Shown: positions 48,151 through 57,664, counted from the stretch's first letter. The stretch: 64,000 bases of DNA from Aeromonas schubertii (GCF_000820105.1 NZ_CDDB01000047.1:19929-83928); one strand, 5' to 3'. The notes: generated by a model not told the origin, from the letters alone. A program made the numbers and translations.

Positions 48151-50236
48151 ATCCACCGAGGCCTGGAAAGAAGGTATCGATGCAACCCCTGAGTTGGGAA
48201 AGACTGATCGGCTTGGCCAGGAAGTGATCCATCCCGGCAGCCAGGCAAGCATCCCTGTCATCGGACATGGCATTGGCCGTCAAGGCGACGATAACGCCAT
48301 CATAACCCAGACGACGCAACCGACGGGTTGCCTCAAGGCCATCCATCTGCGGCATCCGCATGTCCATGAAGATAAGGTCGGGGCGCGTCAATACAACCTG
48401 CTCTATCGCCTCTACACCGCTGTCACACACGCGCACCCCGCTGACCAGCTTCTGCAGCATCAGGGAGACCACCAACTGATTGACACGGTTATCTTCAACC
48501 ACCAGGACATCGAGCGGACGCACCGGCCCATCAGGGCTGGGCTCGCTGGCGTGCTGCTCGCAGGAGAGCGACAAACCGGGTAGCTCGAACCAGAAGCGGC
48601 TTCCCCGCCCAGGCTGGCTCTGTACACCTATCTCCCCCCCCATCTGGTGCACCAGCCGCTTGCAGATAGCCAGACCCAGTCCAGCTCCCTCATAGCTGCG
48701 TGACGAGGAGTTGTCCCCCTGAACAAAGGGCTCAAACAGGCGCTCGACCTGCGCCTCGTCAATGCCGATCCCGCTGTCGTCCACCGTCACATAGAGACGC
48801 TCCTGGTGCCACTCCAGCGTGATGGAGACGTGGCCCTGCTCGGTAAACTTCAAGGCGTTGCCAACCAGGTTGCCGATAATTTGTGAGAGCCTGACCGGAT
48901 CACCGAAGAGACGATCGGGTACATGGGGAGCAACCGTGAGGGCAATGTCGACCCCCTTCTCCCGCCCCTGCTGGTAGAGCGACGCCAGATTGAGTTGGCA
49001 CAAGGCCCGGATATCCATCTCCTCACAGTGGATCTGCAAGGTCCCCGACTCAATCTTGGAGAGATCGAGCACATCGTCGATGATGGTCTGCAGCAGCCTG
49101 GCCGAGTGAGTTGCATGGCCAAGCAGGGCTCGTTGCTCCTCGGCGAGGGGGGCACTGTGCAGCAGATCCAGCATGCCGAGCACGGCGTTCATGGGGGAGC
49201 GGATCTCGTGGGTCATCATGGCCAGGAAACGGGACTTGGCCAGGCTCGCCGCCTGGGCCGAGTCACGGGCCGCCGAGAGCTCCTGCTCACGGCGGATCTG
49301 GGGGCTGATATCCCTGGCTGTGCCGCGGTAGCCGACAAAGCGGCCACCCTCGTCAAAACCGGGCTGCGCATTGAGCTCGAGCCAAACCAGCCCTTCCCTG
49401 CGCCGCATGGCAGCCCGCAAACCACGCACCGGCTCGAGACGAACCAATTGCTGCTGATAGTCCTGCTCCCCTTCATGGAGGATCAGGGGCAGCTCCAGCA
49501 GGCTCATTCCCATCAGGTTCTGGCTCAGGGCCGGCTCCTTTTGATCGGGCGTCGAGATATAGCGCAGCCTGTGCTCGGCATCGCACTCCCAAAACCAGTC
49601 CGATGCCATGCCGGCAAAATTACGGAAACGGGCCTTGCTGGCCTGCAGCGCCTGGGTCTTGAGACGCACCTGCTCTTGCAGGCGGCTGCGATAGGCGATG
49701 TTGACCAGCGCCTGGGAAATCAAGGGACGGCAGCGCTGCAGCGCGGCTTTGCTCTTGAGGTCGAGCGCTCCGGGCCGGCTGTGGCGACAGAGCAGCAGCC
49801 CCTCGAAACCGGGGACCGAGAGACCGGTCACCAGTACGCTGCGCCATCTGGGGTCCTCTGCAACAGGCAGAAAATCAGGCAGCAGCGCCGGCTCGTAGAG
49901 CACCAGGGTCTCGCCCCCCAGCGCCCGCTCGAAGGCCCGTCCCAGCGGCCAGTACGCGGGAGAGTGCTCACCATCGGAGCCGAAGATGGGGGTGCAAACG
50001 CTCGGCCCGACAGTCAGTACGATTGCCGCCTCAAAACCGATAAAGGGTTGCAACACCCCGATAAGACCGGCCAATACCGCATCCTGATCCTGCGCATCGG
50101 CCAGGGCGGCGATCCCCCTGAGCAGGGTCTCAGACTCGCTTCGATAATGGGACTCTCTATCCTGAGTCCGCGCCAACTCCGCCAAGGTTGCCTGTAACCG
50201 CTCCCCCAGCATTTCTTGTGAATCGTGATGGGTCAT
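48149..50236 (-). CDS. Hybrid sensor histidine kinase (PAS-HisKA-HATPase-REC)
   Basis: 695-aa hybrid kinase with no clear membrane segment. N-terminal coiled coil and GAF-like region (about 1-190), PAS (about 203-312), HisKA with H343 in [17 protein letters not shown], HATPase (about 445-553) and a C-terminal receiver with phospho-Asp625 in [13 protein letters not shown]. It has no Hpt domain, so it needs a separate phosphotransfer protein; a stand-alone LuxU-like Hpt is 2.2 kb away. The adjacent FIST gene (13 bp upstream in the same direction) gives the arrangement of Vibrio VpsS-VpsV, as I recall it. Confidence 0.88.
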   Translation of the reverse strand: MTHHDSQEMLGERLQATLAELARTQDRESHYRSESETLLRGIAALADAQDQDAVLAGLIGVLQPFIGFEAAIVLTVGPSVCTPIFGSDGEHSPAYWPLGRAFERALGGETLVLYEPALLPDFLPVAEDPRWRSVLVTGLSVPGFEGLLLCRHSRPGALDLKSKAALQRCRPLISQALVNIAYRSRLQEQVRLKTQALQASKARFRNFAGMASDWFWECDAEHRLRYISTPDQKEPALSQNLMGMSLLELPLILHEGEQDYQQQLVRLEPVRGLRAAMRRREGLVWLELNAQPGFDEGGRFVGYRGTARDISPQIRREQELSAARDSAQAASLAKSRFLAMMTHEIRSPMNAVLGMLDLLHSAPLAEEQRALLGHATHSARLLQTIIDDVLDLSKIESGTLQIHCEEMDIRALCQLNLASLYQQGREKGVDIALTVAPHVPDRLFGDPVRLSQIIGNLVGNALKFTEQGHVSITLEWHQERLYVTVDDSGIGIDEAQVERLFEPFVQGDNSSSRSYEGAGLGLAICKRLVHQMGGEIGVQSQPGRGSRFWFELPGLSLSCEQHASEPSPDGPVRPLDVLVVEDNRVNQLVVSLMLQKLVSGVRVCDSGVEAIEQVVLTRPDLIFMDMRMPQMDGLEATRRLRRLGYDGVIVALTANAMSDDRDACLAAGMDHFLAKPISLSQLRGCIDTFFPGLGG

Positions 50237-50249
50237 CCGCTCCTCGGCG

Positions 50250-51431
50250 TTACGCTCCGCGGCAAAATATCACGCTCGAGATCATCAGATTCCCGTGCAC
50301 CAACTCCCCTTGTGGCATCCGGCCCTGTTCGCCGAAGGTAAAGGGAATGAGATAAGGCACACCCCCGAGGCGCTCATTGTAGTGACCGATGATCTCGTCC
50401 ACCCGACCGGCCAGGGCATAACGATAGCCGGCACAGAAGATAATGAGCGCACCGATGGGGTGCAGTTTCTCGGGCATACCATACGCCGGCTCGATGCGCG
50501 CGGCCAGCAAACTGCGCTCGAGCACCCCGGTTTCACTTCCCTGCATCAATACGAGCCGCTCCCCTTCATGGATATCGGTAAAGAGACGAACGCCATGACG
50601 CGCCGTCACCGACTCGGGATGGGAGAGCTTGAAACAGGGCATGCCATACATCTCTCCGGCGTGCCGGGCCAGAGGGAAGAAGGTAGTCTCGTGCAACACG
50701 GGGCCTTCGGGCCAGACCTGGCCAACCCACTCTCCATAGACCTCGGCGGCGGGTCGCTCGTCGAGGTTTATCACCTCACGCCCCTCGGCCCGGGTGACGA
50801 TGGCGGAGTGCCCGGTGGGGCGATAGCCCGCATGAAACTGGAAAACCAGCTCACAATCGGGGTAAAACACCGCCAGCACGCTACCCTCGGTCAGGGTCTG
50901 CTGCTGCCAGCAGAGCCGCCACTGGCCGCTCAGCGTATCATCCCCCGCCGAGCCGCCGATGACAGGAACGGCGCCACCCAACTCCTCGTCGAGTTCGGCG
51001 AGCAGTGCCTCCTCCCCCCCCGGGGTGGTATGCAGCAGCACCATCTGGGGCAGCTCACCGGGTCGCCCGCAGGCCGCCATCGCCTGACGCAGCCATCGCC
51101 TCACATCCCCTTCACCGCTACTGCCACCGGCGACCCCGTAGGCCCCTTGCGGATCATAGATAGCCGCCAACGCAACCGGCACCTCGCCGGGCAAGGCGGT
51201 ACGCACCGCCTGACAGGAGCTGCAACCGACCAGCGGTGTATCGGGAAAAGCCTGGCGCAAGGCTCGGCGCAGCAAGTCTGCCTCATAACGCTCGGAAAAA
51301 TAGAGCATCAACAGGGTCGGCGCCGCCGCGCTATGGGCCAAAAGTTGCTCGATGAGGTGCCGGGCAGCGGCCGTTGAGCTGTCCAGATTTGATTGCGCGG
51401 TAAAATAATCCACAATAGACCCCTCAAGCAT
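50250..51431 (-). CDS. FIST-domain sensory protein
   Basis: 393-aa protein with FIST_N (about 25-225: LLMLYFSERYEADLLRRALRQAFPDTPLVGCSSCQAV, VPVIGGSAGDD) and FIST_C (about 230-385: EVYGEWVGQVWP, LSHPESVTARHGVRLFTDIHEGERLVLMQGSE, LGGVPYLIPFTFGEQGRMP). FIST domains are predicted small-ligand (amino-acid-like) sensors that work with signalling proteins. It precedes the hybrid kinase by 13 bp, so it probably supplies its input. ATG 51431 is preferred over a TTG at 51449. It diverges from yvcK. Confidence 0.88.
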   Translation of the reverse strand: MLEGSIVDYFTAQSNLDSSTAAARHLIEQLLAHSAAAPTLLMLYFSERYEADLLRRALRQAFPDTPLVGCSSCQAVRTALPGEVPVALAAIYDPQGAYGVAGGSSGEGDVRRWLRQAMAACGRPGELPQMVLLHTTPGGEEALLAELDEELGGAVPVIGGSAGDDTLSGQWRLCWQQQTLTEGSVLAVFYPDCELVFQFHAGYRPTGHSAIVTRAEGREVINLDERPAAEVYGEWVGQVWPEGPVLHETTFFPLARHAGEMYGMPCFKLSHPESVTARHGVRLFTDIHEGERLVLMQGSETGVLERSLLAARIEPAYGMPEKLHPIGALIIFCAGYRYALAGRVDEIIGHYNERLGGVPYLIPFTFGEQGRMPQGELVHGNLMISSVIFCRGA

Positions 51432-51506
51432 AAACGCCGGACCAAGCAATTATTATTCCCTTTTTCCCTATCATTGCACTCATATCCCTGAGCAGAGAGA
51501 AGTCCG

Positions 51507-52424
51507 ATGTCAATCGAAGCGCTAACTCAGTTTAAAAAGGTGGTCGCCCTGGGGGGCGGTCATGGCATGGGCCGCGTACTCTCGGCCCTCTCCTTCCTTG
51601 GGCCACGCCTCACCGGTATCGTCACCACCACGGATAACGGTGGCTCGACCGGGCGGCTTCGCAAGAGCCAATCCTGCATCGCCTGGGGCGATCTGCGTAA
51701 CTGTCTCAATCAGCTGGTCACCACCCCCGGCACGGGCAGTCTGCTGTTCGAATACCGCTTCACCGGTAACGGTGAGCTCGCCGGACACAACCTGGGCAAC
51801 CTGATGCTACTGGCCCTCGATAACCTCTGCGTGCGACCTCTCGACGCTATCGAGCTTATCAGCGACATGCTGCACATCGAGCCCAGACTGCTCCCCATGT
51901 CGGAGCACCCCACGGATCTCTGTGCCCGCACCCCGTGTGGCAGCCACATCATCGGCGAGGTGTCGGTAGACCAACTCGAGACCCCACCCCACTCCCTGTT
52001 TCTGCACCCTCCGGTGCCCGCCATCCGTGAGGCCCTCGATGCCGTCGAGCAAGCGGATCTTATCCTGCTCGGCCCCGGGAGTTTTTTCACCTCCATCATG
52101 CCGCCACTGCTGATGCCTGAACTGGCCCGAGCCATCGAGCAGAGCCGGGCTCCGCTCGTCTTCATCACCAACCTGGTCAATGAGGCGGGGCCTGCGGGCC
52201 ACTTGAGTCTTGAGGCTCAGTGTCACTGGCTCGAATCGTTGCTGGGGCGCGGACGTCTCGACGCCGTGCTGGCGCCACCGGGTAGCCGTCGCGGTGACTG
52301 GCCCGGCACCGTTATCGAGACCGAGCTGGGAGAGGCCGGCCTCCCCCATCGTCACGATCGGGAGAAGCTCAGAGACGCCCTCGAGCAGTGGCTACAGATA
52401 CCCCCATCAGGCCACCAGCTCTGA
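51507..52424 (+). CDS. yvcK: YvcK/CofD-like protein
   Basis: 305-aa member of the YvcK (gluconeogenesis factor, CofD-like) family, called YbhK in E. coli. Motifs: VVALGGGHGMGRVLSAL, GIVTTTDNGGSTGRLR, WGDLRNCL, AGHNLGNLMLLAL, LILLGPGSFFTSIMPPLLMPELARAI and VFITNLVNEAGPAG. It binds UDP-sugars in Bacillus and affects envelope and carbon balance. The last 18 bp overlap the 3' end of the Hpt gene on the other strand, and no plus-strand terminator is seen before 52903. Confidence 0.92.
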   Translation: MSIEALTQFKKVVALGGGHGMGRVLSALSFLGPRLTGIVTTTDNGGSTGRLRKSQSCIAWGDLRNCLNQLVTTPGTGSLLFEYRFTGNGELAGHNLGNLMLLALDNLCVRPLDAIELISDMLHIEPRLLPMSEHPTDLCARTPCGSHIIGEVSVDQLETPPHSLFLHPPVPAIREALDAVEQADLILLGPGSFFTSIMPPLLMPELARAIEQSRAPLVFITNLVNEAGPAGHLSLEAQCHWLESLLGRGRLDAVLAPPGSRRGDWPGTVIETELGEAGLPHRHDREKLRDALEQWLQIPPSGHQL

Positions 52425-52748
52425 GAGCTGACTCAACACTTCCGCCAGTGAGCGCTCGAGGGCATCCACCTCGCTTTCGAGGGCTGCCACGGATTCGCCG
52501 CTCCGGCAGCGCTGCTCTATCTGGGCGGCCTGCTGTTGACTCAGCTCGGCACCATAGCTGCCACAGGATGACTTGATGCTGTGAGCGAGGCGGCCCAATG
52601 CCACCACCTCCCCTGCCGCCAGCAGCGCCCCCAGTTGTGAGCGCTGCTGACCGACCTCCTCGAGAAAAACCCGGATCACCACAGGCAGCATATCGCTGCC
52701 AATGTCTCTTTCCAGCTGTTGCAACGTCCCGCGATTAAGCAATTCCAT
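52407..52748 (-). CDS. Stand-alone Hpt phosphotransfer protein, LuxU-like
   Basis: 113-aa four-helix Hpt protein. Phospho-His56 lies in LGRLAHSIKSSCGSYGAELS. The N-terminal LQQLERDIGSDMLPVVIRVFLEEVG resembles Vibrio LuxU (114 aa, His58). The gene converges on yvcK and overlaps it by 18 bp. No luxO homologue is in the window. It is a plausible partner for the hybrid kinase at 48149-50236; the downstream response regulator is not identified. Confidence 0.85.
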   Translation of the reverse strand: MELLNRGTLQQLERDIGSDMLPVVIRVFLEEVGQQRSQLGALLAAGEVVALGRLAHSIKSSCGSYGAELSQQQAAQIEQRCRSGESVAALESEVDALERSLAEVLSQLSELVA

Positions 52749-52799
52749 TCACTCTCCCCCAGCCTCGAGTGTGAGCCCGCTCAAACTCCAGACACTTGC

Positions 52800-52902
52800 C
52801 GGACAAAACAAATCGACACCCGTATACACAAAAGAAACAAACCATTAACATCAAACCTATCAACTGATGTAATCCCTTTGCCTCTATGGCTGCTGCGAAG
52901 AG
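52800..52902 (+). ncRNA. Candidate small RNA or yvcK antisense 3' UTR
   Basis: The 184-bp gap between the Hpt gene and the Nif3 gene (both minus strand) ends in a strong plus-strand terminator although it has no plus-strand gene. A weak promoter can be proposed (CGGACA at 52800-52805, 17 bp, TATACA at 52823-52828), giving an RNA of about 100 nt from near 52835. It would contain a dyad CATCA...TGATG (52849-52869). Otherwise the terminator ends yvcK mRNA after it has run antisense across the Hpt gene. Confidence 0.35.
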
Positions 52903-52934
52903 CCAGGACAGGTTTTCTGTCCTGGTCTTTTTTT
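52903..52934 (+). terminator. Strong plus-strand terminator at the 3' end of the Nif3 gene
   Basis: CCAGGACAG-GTTTT-CTGTCCTGG then TCTTTTTTT. The T-tract again supplies the complementary TAA stop of the convergent gene. No U-tract follows on the minus strand. Confidence 0.92.
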
Positions 52935-53694
52935 ATACCGGATTGTCGATATCAACAAAGATAACATCGAGTCCGTGAGCCTGCTTGAGCCACTCTCCCA
53001 ATGCCTGCACCCCATAACGCTCGGTGGCGTGATGGCCAGCGGCAAAGAAGTGCATGCCCATCTCACGGGCGGTATGCACCGTCTGCTCCGAGGCCTCTCC
53101 CGTTATAAAGGCATCGATCCCCTGCTCTGCGGCCTGAGCAATATAGCTCTGCCCACCTCCGCTACAGAGGGCGATGGAGCGAATAAGCTCGGGGCCACTC
53201 TCGCCCACATGGAGCACGGCACGACCTAGGGTGGCCTCGACACGGCGGGCGAATGCCTCACCCGTAACCGGCTCATCGAGTTTGCCGACCATGGCAACAC
53301 TTTTGCTGTTCCAGGGCTCCAGGCCGCGGCGCAGGGTGATCCCGAGCCGCTCGGCCAACTGGGCGTTGTTACCGAGCTCGGGATGAATGTCGAGGGGAAG
53401 ATGATAGGCGTAGAGGTTGATATCGTGGGCAAGCAGGGTCTTGATCCGCCGCTGCTTCATGCCCTTGAGCACCGCCGGCTCACCGCTCCAGAAATAACCG
53501 TGGTGCACCAGGATGGCATCGGCCTCGAGCTCAACGGCGCGGTCGATAAGGGCCTGGCAGGCGGTAACACCGGTGACGACGCGGCGGATCCGCGCACGTC
53601 CCTCAACCTGCAGACCATTGGGGCAGTAGTCCTTGACGGCATGAGCCTCAAGTAACTGATTAAGAAGATTTTCGAGTTTGTTGTTGCTGATCAT
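52933..53694 (-). CDS. Nif3/YbgI-family (GTP cyclohydrolase I type 2-like) protein
   Basis: 253-aa Nif3 family protein with the dimetal-site residues in AILVHHGYFWSG, HDINLYAYHLPLDIHPELGNN and GEASEQTVHTAREMGMHFFAAGHHATERYGVQALGEWL. The family binds two metals in a toroidal hexamer; the physiological reaction is uncertain. Start MISNNKLENLLN at 53694 is preferred, with GAGGGAG 5 nt upstream. It lies 76 bp after flrC, where flagellar genes would be expected in vibrios. Confidence 0.9.
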   Translation of the reverse strand: MISNNKLENLLNQLLEAHAVKDYCPNGLQVEGRARIRRVVTGVTACQALIDRAVELEADAILVHHGYFWSGEPAVLKGMKQRRIKTLLAHDINLYAYHLPLDIHPELGNNAQLAERLGITLRRGLEPWNSKSVAMVGKLDEPVTGEAFARRVEATLGRAVLHVGESGPELIRSIALCSGGGQSYIAQAAEQGIDAFITGEASEQTVHTAREMGMHFFAAGHHATERYGVQALGEWLKQAHGLDVIFVDIDNPV

Positions 53695-53770
53695 CATGGC
53701 TCCCTCGGGCCCGGGCGACACCGGACACCTTGCTTGAGAAAGCCATGATAAAACAGGGTGACAAGAGGAG

Positions 53771-55114
53771 CTAGGCCGGCAGCTCTATCCCCGCATCACG
53801 CATCTTGGCCAACTTGTAGCGCAGGGTGCGGGGGCTTATCCCCAGCTTCTCGGCCACCGCCTTGCGACTCCCCTGACACTGGTTGAGGGTATCGAGGATG
53901 ATCTGATGCTCCTGCTGCTTCAGCTCGTTGCCGAGCCTCTCGAGACCTGGCTGCCGCTCCCGCAGCAGGGATGTCTCACCTCCCATCTCCTCCTCCTCGA
54001 GGATCAGATCCCCCTCGCGAACCCACTCCCCATCACAGAGGATCAGGGCGCGCTGCATCACGTTCGCCAGCTCTCGCACATTGCCCGGCCAACCGTATTC
54101 GAGCAGCAGGTCGGCGGCAGCCGGCTCAATGGTCGGCAGGGGGAGTCCCTGCTCGGCGGCATAGAGGGCGAGCAGATGCTCGGCCAGGGGCACAATATCG
54201 CCGGGGCGCTCGCACAAGGCGCTCCAGCGCAAGGGGAAGACATTGAGGCGATAGTAGAGATCCTCGCGAAAGGTCCCCTCCTGCACCGCCCGTTTGAGAT
54301 CACGGTTACTGGTGGCCAGTACACGCACATCCAAGGGGATCATCTTGCGACTGCCCAGCCGCTCGACCTCTTTTTCCTGCAAGACCCGCAGCAGCTTGGC
54401 CTGCAGACCCAGATCCATCTCGGTGATCTCGTCGAGCAGCAGGGTCCCCCCCTGGGCCTGTTCAAACTTGCCGGGGCACCCCTGAACCGCGCCGGTAAAG
54501 GCGCCCTTCTCATAACCAAAGAGGGTCGCCTCCAGCATGTTCTCCGGGATGGCGGCACAGTTGATGGCGATAAAGGGCTGCTCGGCACGACTCGATTGAT
54601 CGTGGATGTAGCGTGCCAACACCTCTTTCCCCGCCCCGCTCGGCCCCGAGATCATCACGGTGGCATCGCTGCGCGCGACCCGGGCGGCCAGCGCAAAGAG
54701 CTCGATACTGCGTGCATCACCACACACGACGGTGCGTTTTTCGACCCGTTGGGCCGGCACATAACGGCTCACCTGATTGAGCAGCACCTCGGGTGAGAAG
54801 GGCTTGGCCAGATAGTCGATGGCGCCCTCCCGCATGGCCCGCACCGCTCCGTCGATGTTGGCATAGGCCGTCATCAGCAGCACGGGCGTCTGGGGATGCT
54901 GCTGACGTATGGTCTGCAGCAGGGTAAGGCCATCCATGCCCCCCATCTGGATATCGGAGATCACCATGTCGAAGGGTTGACGCGAGAGCATCAGCAGCGC
55001 CTGCTCACCACTGTCGGCCTCACGGCACTCATATCCCCCCAGGAGCAAGGTATCGACCAGCGCCTCGCGCAGACCGCCATCATCCTCCACCACCAAAATG
55101 CGTGCCTGGCTCAT
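53771..55114 (-). CDS. flrC: FlrC, sigma-54 response regulator of flagellar genes
   Basis: 447-aa NtrC-type activator. Receiver with phospho-Asp54 in VISDIQMGGMDG, AAA+ domain (about 132-360; Walker A GPSGAGKE, sigma-54 loop GAFTGA, Walker B GGTLLLDEITEMD) and a Fis-type DNA-binding C-terminus (ILDTLNQCQGSRKAVAEKLGISPRTLRYKLAKM). In Vibrio and Aeromonas it activates class III polar flagellar genes after phosphorylation by FlrB. It overlaps flrB by 4 bp. Confidence 0.94.
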   Translation of the reverse strand: MSQARILVVEDDGGLREALVDTLLLGGYECREADSGEQALLMLSRQPFDMVISDIQMGGMDGLTLLQTIRQQHPQTPVLLMTAYANIDGAVRAMREGAIDYLAKPFSPEVLLNQVSRYVPAQRVEKRTVVCGDARSIELFALAARVARSDATVMISGPSGAGKEVLARYIHDQSSRAEQPFIAINCAAIPENMLEATLFGYEKGAFTGAVQGCPGKFEQAQGGTLLLDEITEMDLGLQAKLLRVLQEKEVERLGSRKMIPLDVRVLATSNRDLKRAVQEGTFREDLYYRLNVFPLRWSALCERPGDIVPLAEHLLALYAAEQGLPLPTIEPAAADLLLEYGWPGNVRELANVMQRALILCDGEWVREGDLILEEEEMGGETSLLRERQPGLERLGNELKQQEHQIILDTLNQCQGSRKAVAEKLGISPRTLRYKLAKMRDAGIELPA

Positions 55115-56142
55115 GCCACACCTCCAAGACGACCGACTGCACTCTCATGCAGTGGCAAAGACAGGGTAAAACAGCTCCCTTCGCCAGGGGCAGAGGCAAG
55201 GCTCACCTCCCCCTGATGAGAGCGCACGACAGACTGCACCACGGCAAGGCCAAGCCCGGTCCCCTGGCTTCGCGTGGTGAAGAAAGGCTCGAAGATGCGC
55301 GCCTGCTGATCGGCGGCAATGCCTCGACCGTTATCGATGATGCGCAGCTCCAGCCGATTGGCGCGAGCCGTTGCCACCACCATGATGCGGGTGGCACCGG
55401 CCTGTTGGCCGTTGGCGATCAGATTGTTGATGGCACCGACCAGGGCATTGCCGTTGGCCATCAGCTGCAGCGGCATATCCGGCGCCTGGATCTCGAGTTC
55501 ACAGCCGTGCTGCTGGCAATAGGCCTCTGCAGCCGAGGCAACCTGACTGAGCAGCTCATCGAGGGAGAGTGCGCACACCACCTGACTCTCCCCATTGCGG
55601 GCGAAGAGCAGGATGTCGTTGATCTGCTTTTCGAGATCTTGCAGCCTGTCCATCAGCTTTTGCTGAAACTGGCTGCGCGATTCGGGCTTGAGCGTGCGAT
55701 TACCGAGGTTGGCGGCATAGAGCATGGCTGCCGAGAGTGGGGTTCTGATCTGGTGAGCCAGTGAGGCCGCCATATTACCGAGTGCCGAGAGGCGCTTCAT
55801 ATGGTTGAGCCTGTCTTGCAGGCGGCGGGTCTCGGTGAGGTCGTTGATAAAGATGAGCTGACCGGGTTGATCATGCAGGGGCTGGGTCGAGAGCTGGACC
55901 CTGCGCCCGTCGCGCAGGGAGATCTCATGACCGTCATCCTCTCTGGGTTCAAAGCAGCGCTGGATCACGGCGCGCCACAACTCCCCCTCCAGGGGCTCCC
56001 CCAGCAGCCCGACGGCGGCAGGATTGGCGCGGCGAATGACCCCACCGTCATCGAGCACCAATACCCCAGTGGGCAAGGCGGCAAAGATGGCATCGAGCTG
56101 GCGATAGGCCGGGGTCATATCGGCGTGGATCTGCATGGTCAT
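55111..56142 (-). CDS. flrB: FlrB, sensor kinase of the flagellar cascade
   Basis: 343-aa cytoplasmic kinase. PAS (about 12-110: LPTGVLVLDDGGVIRRANPAAVGLLGEPLEG), HisKA with H130 in LAHQIRTPLSAAMLYAANL, and HATPase with DNGRGI and QGTGLGLAVVQSVV. Its partner FlrC follows with a 4-bp overlap. A sigma-54-like promoter and a dyad lie before it, consistent with activation by FlrA. Confidence 0.93.
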   Translation of the reverse strand: MTMQIHADMTPAYRQLDAIFAALPTGVLVLDDGGVIRRANPAAVGLLGEPLEGELWRAVIQRCFEPREDDGHEISLRDGRRVQLSTQPLHDQPGQLIFINDLTETRRLQDRLNHMKRLSALGNMAASLAHQIRTPLSAAMLYAANLGNRTLKPESRSQFQQKLMDRLQDLEKQINDILLFARNGESQVVCALSLDELLSQVASAAEAYCQQHGCELEIQAPDMPLQLMANGNALVGAINNLIANGQQAGATRIMVVATARANRLELRIIDNGRGIAADQQARIFEPFFTTRSQGTGLGLAVVQSVVRSHQGEVSLASAPGEGSCFTLSLPLHESAVGRLGGVA

Positions 56143-56176
56143 AAACCTGACTCAAGATTCAACATGAGTCAGTTTA

Positions 56177-56193
56177 TTCAATTACCATGCCAA
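56177..56193 (-). promoter_or_regulatory. Sigma-54-like promoter of flrBC
   Basis: On the minus strand TTGGCATG-GTAA-TTGAA has a good -24 half and one mismatch (C to A) in the -12 half. Transcription would start near 56167, 25 nt before the flrB ATG. FlrA-dependent sigma-54 transcription of flrBC is known in Vibrio and Aeromonas, which supports the call. Confidence 0.6.
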
Positions 56194-56199
56194 GCTAAA

Positions 56200-56230
56200 T
56201 TGCAGTTAATAATCAAACAATTAACTGCAA
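56200..56230. promoter_or_regulatory. Perfect 11-bp dyad upstream of flrBC promoter
   Basis: TTGCAGTTAAT-AATCAAACA-ATTAACTGCAA, centred about 48 bp upstream of the predicted flrBC start and 19 bp after the flrA stop. It could be a FlrA (enhancer-binding protein) site. It has no U-tract on the minus strand, so a terminator role is less likely. Confidence 0.45.
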
Positions 56231-56248
56231 CACGTCAAGAGTTTGACC

Positions 56249-57664
56249 CTAGCCTTCCTTCGTCATTCCGTACTTTTTCATCTTCTCGACCAGGGTGGTG
56301 CGACGCATGCCGAGCATATCGGCCGCCCGGGCAACGACCCCGTCCTGGGACTCCAGGGCCTGACGGATCAGCTCGATCTCCAGCTCGGCAAGCATCTCCT
56401 TGAGGTTGATCCCCTCCTGGGGTAACTGCATCGGATTGGGCGCCGCCGTCGGCTCGAGCAGAGGGGTATCCTGAAAGACAGAGGCCAGAGCCTCACGCTC
56501 TTCCCAGTCGCTGACATCCGGAGTCGTCCCCTCACAGGGAAGCAGACGGTAGCGGGAGGGAAGATCCGCCACATCGACGATGCGATTGGGATAGAGGATG
56601 AGCAAACGCTCGATCAGGTTGGAGAGCTCCCGCACGTTACCCGGCCAATGGTATTGCATCAGCGATTCGGTCGCGCGTTGGGTCAGGCGGATCCAGGCCT
56701 TGTGTTGCTCCGTGTGGCGAGCCAGCAACTCCTGCAGCAGCAAGGGGATGTCATCGACCCGATCGCGCAGGGGCGGGGTCTCGATGGGGAAGACGTTGAG
56801 ACGGTAGTAGAGATCCTCACGAAAGCTCTGCTGGCGGATCATTGCCTCCAGATCCCTGTGGGTTGCAGCGATGACGCGCACATCGGCGTCGATCACCTTG
56901 CCGCCACCGACTCGCTCGTACTGACGCTCCTGCAGCACCCGCAGCAGCTTGACCTGCATCGGCAAGGGCATATCACCGATCTCGTCCAGGAAGAGGGTGC
57001 CGCCCTGGGCCAGCTCGAAGCGGCCGCGGCGGGCGGCAATGGCGCCGGTGAAGGCCCCCTTCTCGTGGCCAAAGAGTTCGCTCTCGAGCAACTCGGCGGG
57101 AATGGCACCGCAGTTGATGGGTACGAAGGGCCCCTTGGCACGGGAGGAGAGCTCGTGAATGGCACGGGCCACCACCTCCTTGCCGGTTCCGGACTCACCG
57201 AGGATCAACACGTTGGCCTCGGTCTCGGCCACCTGACCGATGAGGCGGCGCACCTCCTGTATCCCCTTCCCCTTGCCGACCAGCAGACGAAGGAGCGTCT
57301 GCCCCTTGTCGTGTTGCTGGCCTCTGGGGTGGAACGAGGCAAATGCCTGGAAGAAGTGAAGCGCCCGGGTGAGCGACTCATAGTCGAAAGGAGTCTCTAG
57401 CGTACCGATATAGTTGCGCTGCTCCCCCTGCCCCGGCAGAAGGGAGAGAAAAGGCAATCTTGGGTAACGCTCCAACAGGGCATCCAGGGTGTGGGACTTG
57501 AGCTCGCCAACGATGATCCCCTGTGCCGGCGCCGCCTCGATGGCGACCTCCAGATCCTCCTCATCGACTTGCTGCCAGGCAACCCCCATAAAAGTGAGCA
57601 GACCCGACAACTGGCGACAGCGCTCGGCGCTCTCGTCAACGATTAAAATAGAAAGATCCAGCAT
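56249..57664 (-). CDS. flrA: FlrA (FleQ family), master sigma-54 activator of flagella
   Basis: 471-aa enhancer-binding protein. The N-terminal FleQ-type receiver-like domain (about 1-125) lacks a normal phospho-acceptor setting. AAA+ domain (about 135-370; Walker [28 protein letters not shown]), then a Fis-type helix-turn-helix [32 protein letters not shown]. Members bind c-di-GMP and switch motility genes. It is transcribed from its own promoter after the yceH terminator. Confidence 0.95.
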   Translation of the reverse strand: MLDLSILIVDESAERCRQLSGLLTFMGVAWQQVDEEDLEVAIEAAPAQGIIVGELKSHTLDALLERYPRLPFLSLLPGQGEQRNYIGTLETPFDYESLTRALHFFQAFASFHPRGQQHDKGQTLLRLLVGKGKGIQEVRRLIGQVAETEANVLILGESGTGKEVVARAIHELSSRAKGPFVPINCGAIPAELLESELFGHEKGAFTGAIAARRGRFELAQGGTLFLDEIGDMPLPMQVKLLRVLQERQYERVGGGKVIDADVRVIAATHRDLEAMIRQQSFREDLYYRLNVFPIETPPLRDRVDDIPLLLQELLARHTEQHKAWIRLTQRATESLMQYHWPGNVRELSNLIERLLILYPNRIVDVADLPSRYRLLPCEGTTPDVSDWEEREALASVFQDTPLLEPTAAPNPMQLPQEGINLKEMLAELEIELIRQALESQDGVVARAADMLGMRRTTLVEKMKKYGMTKEG

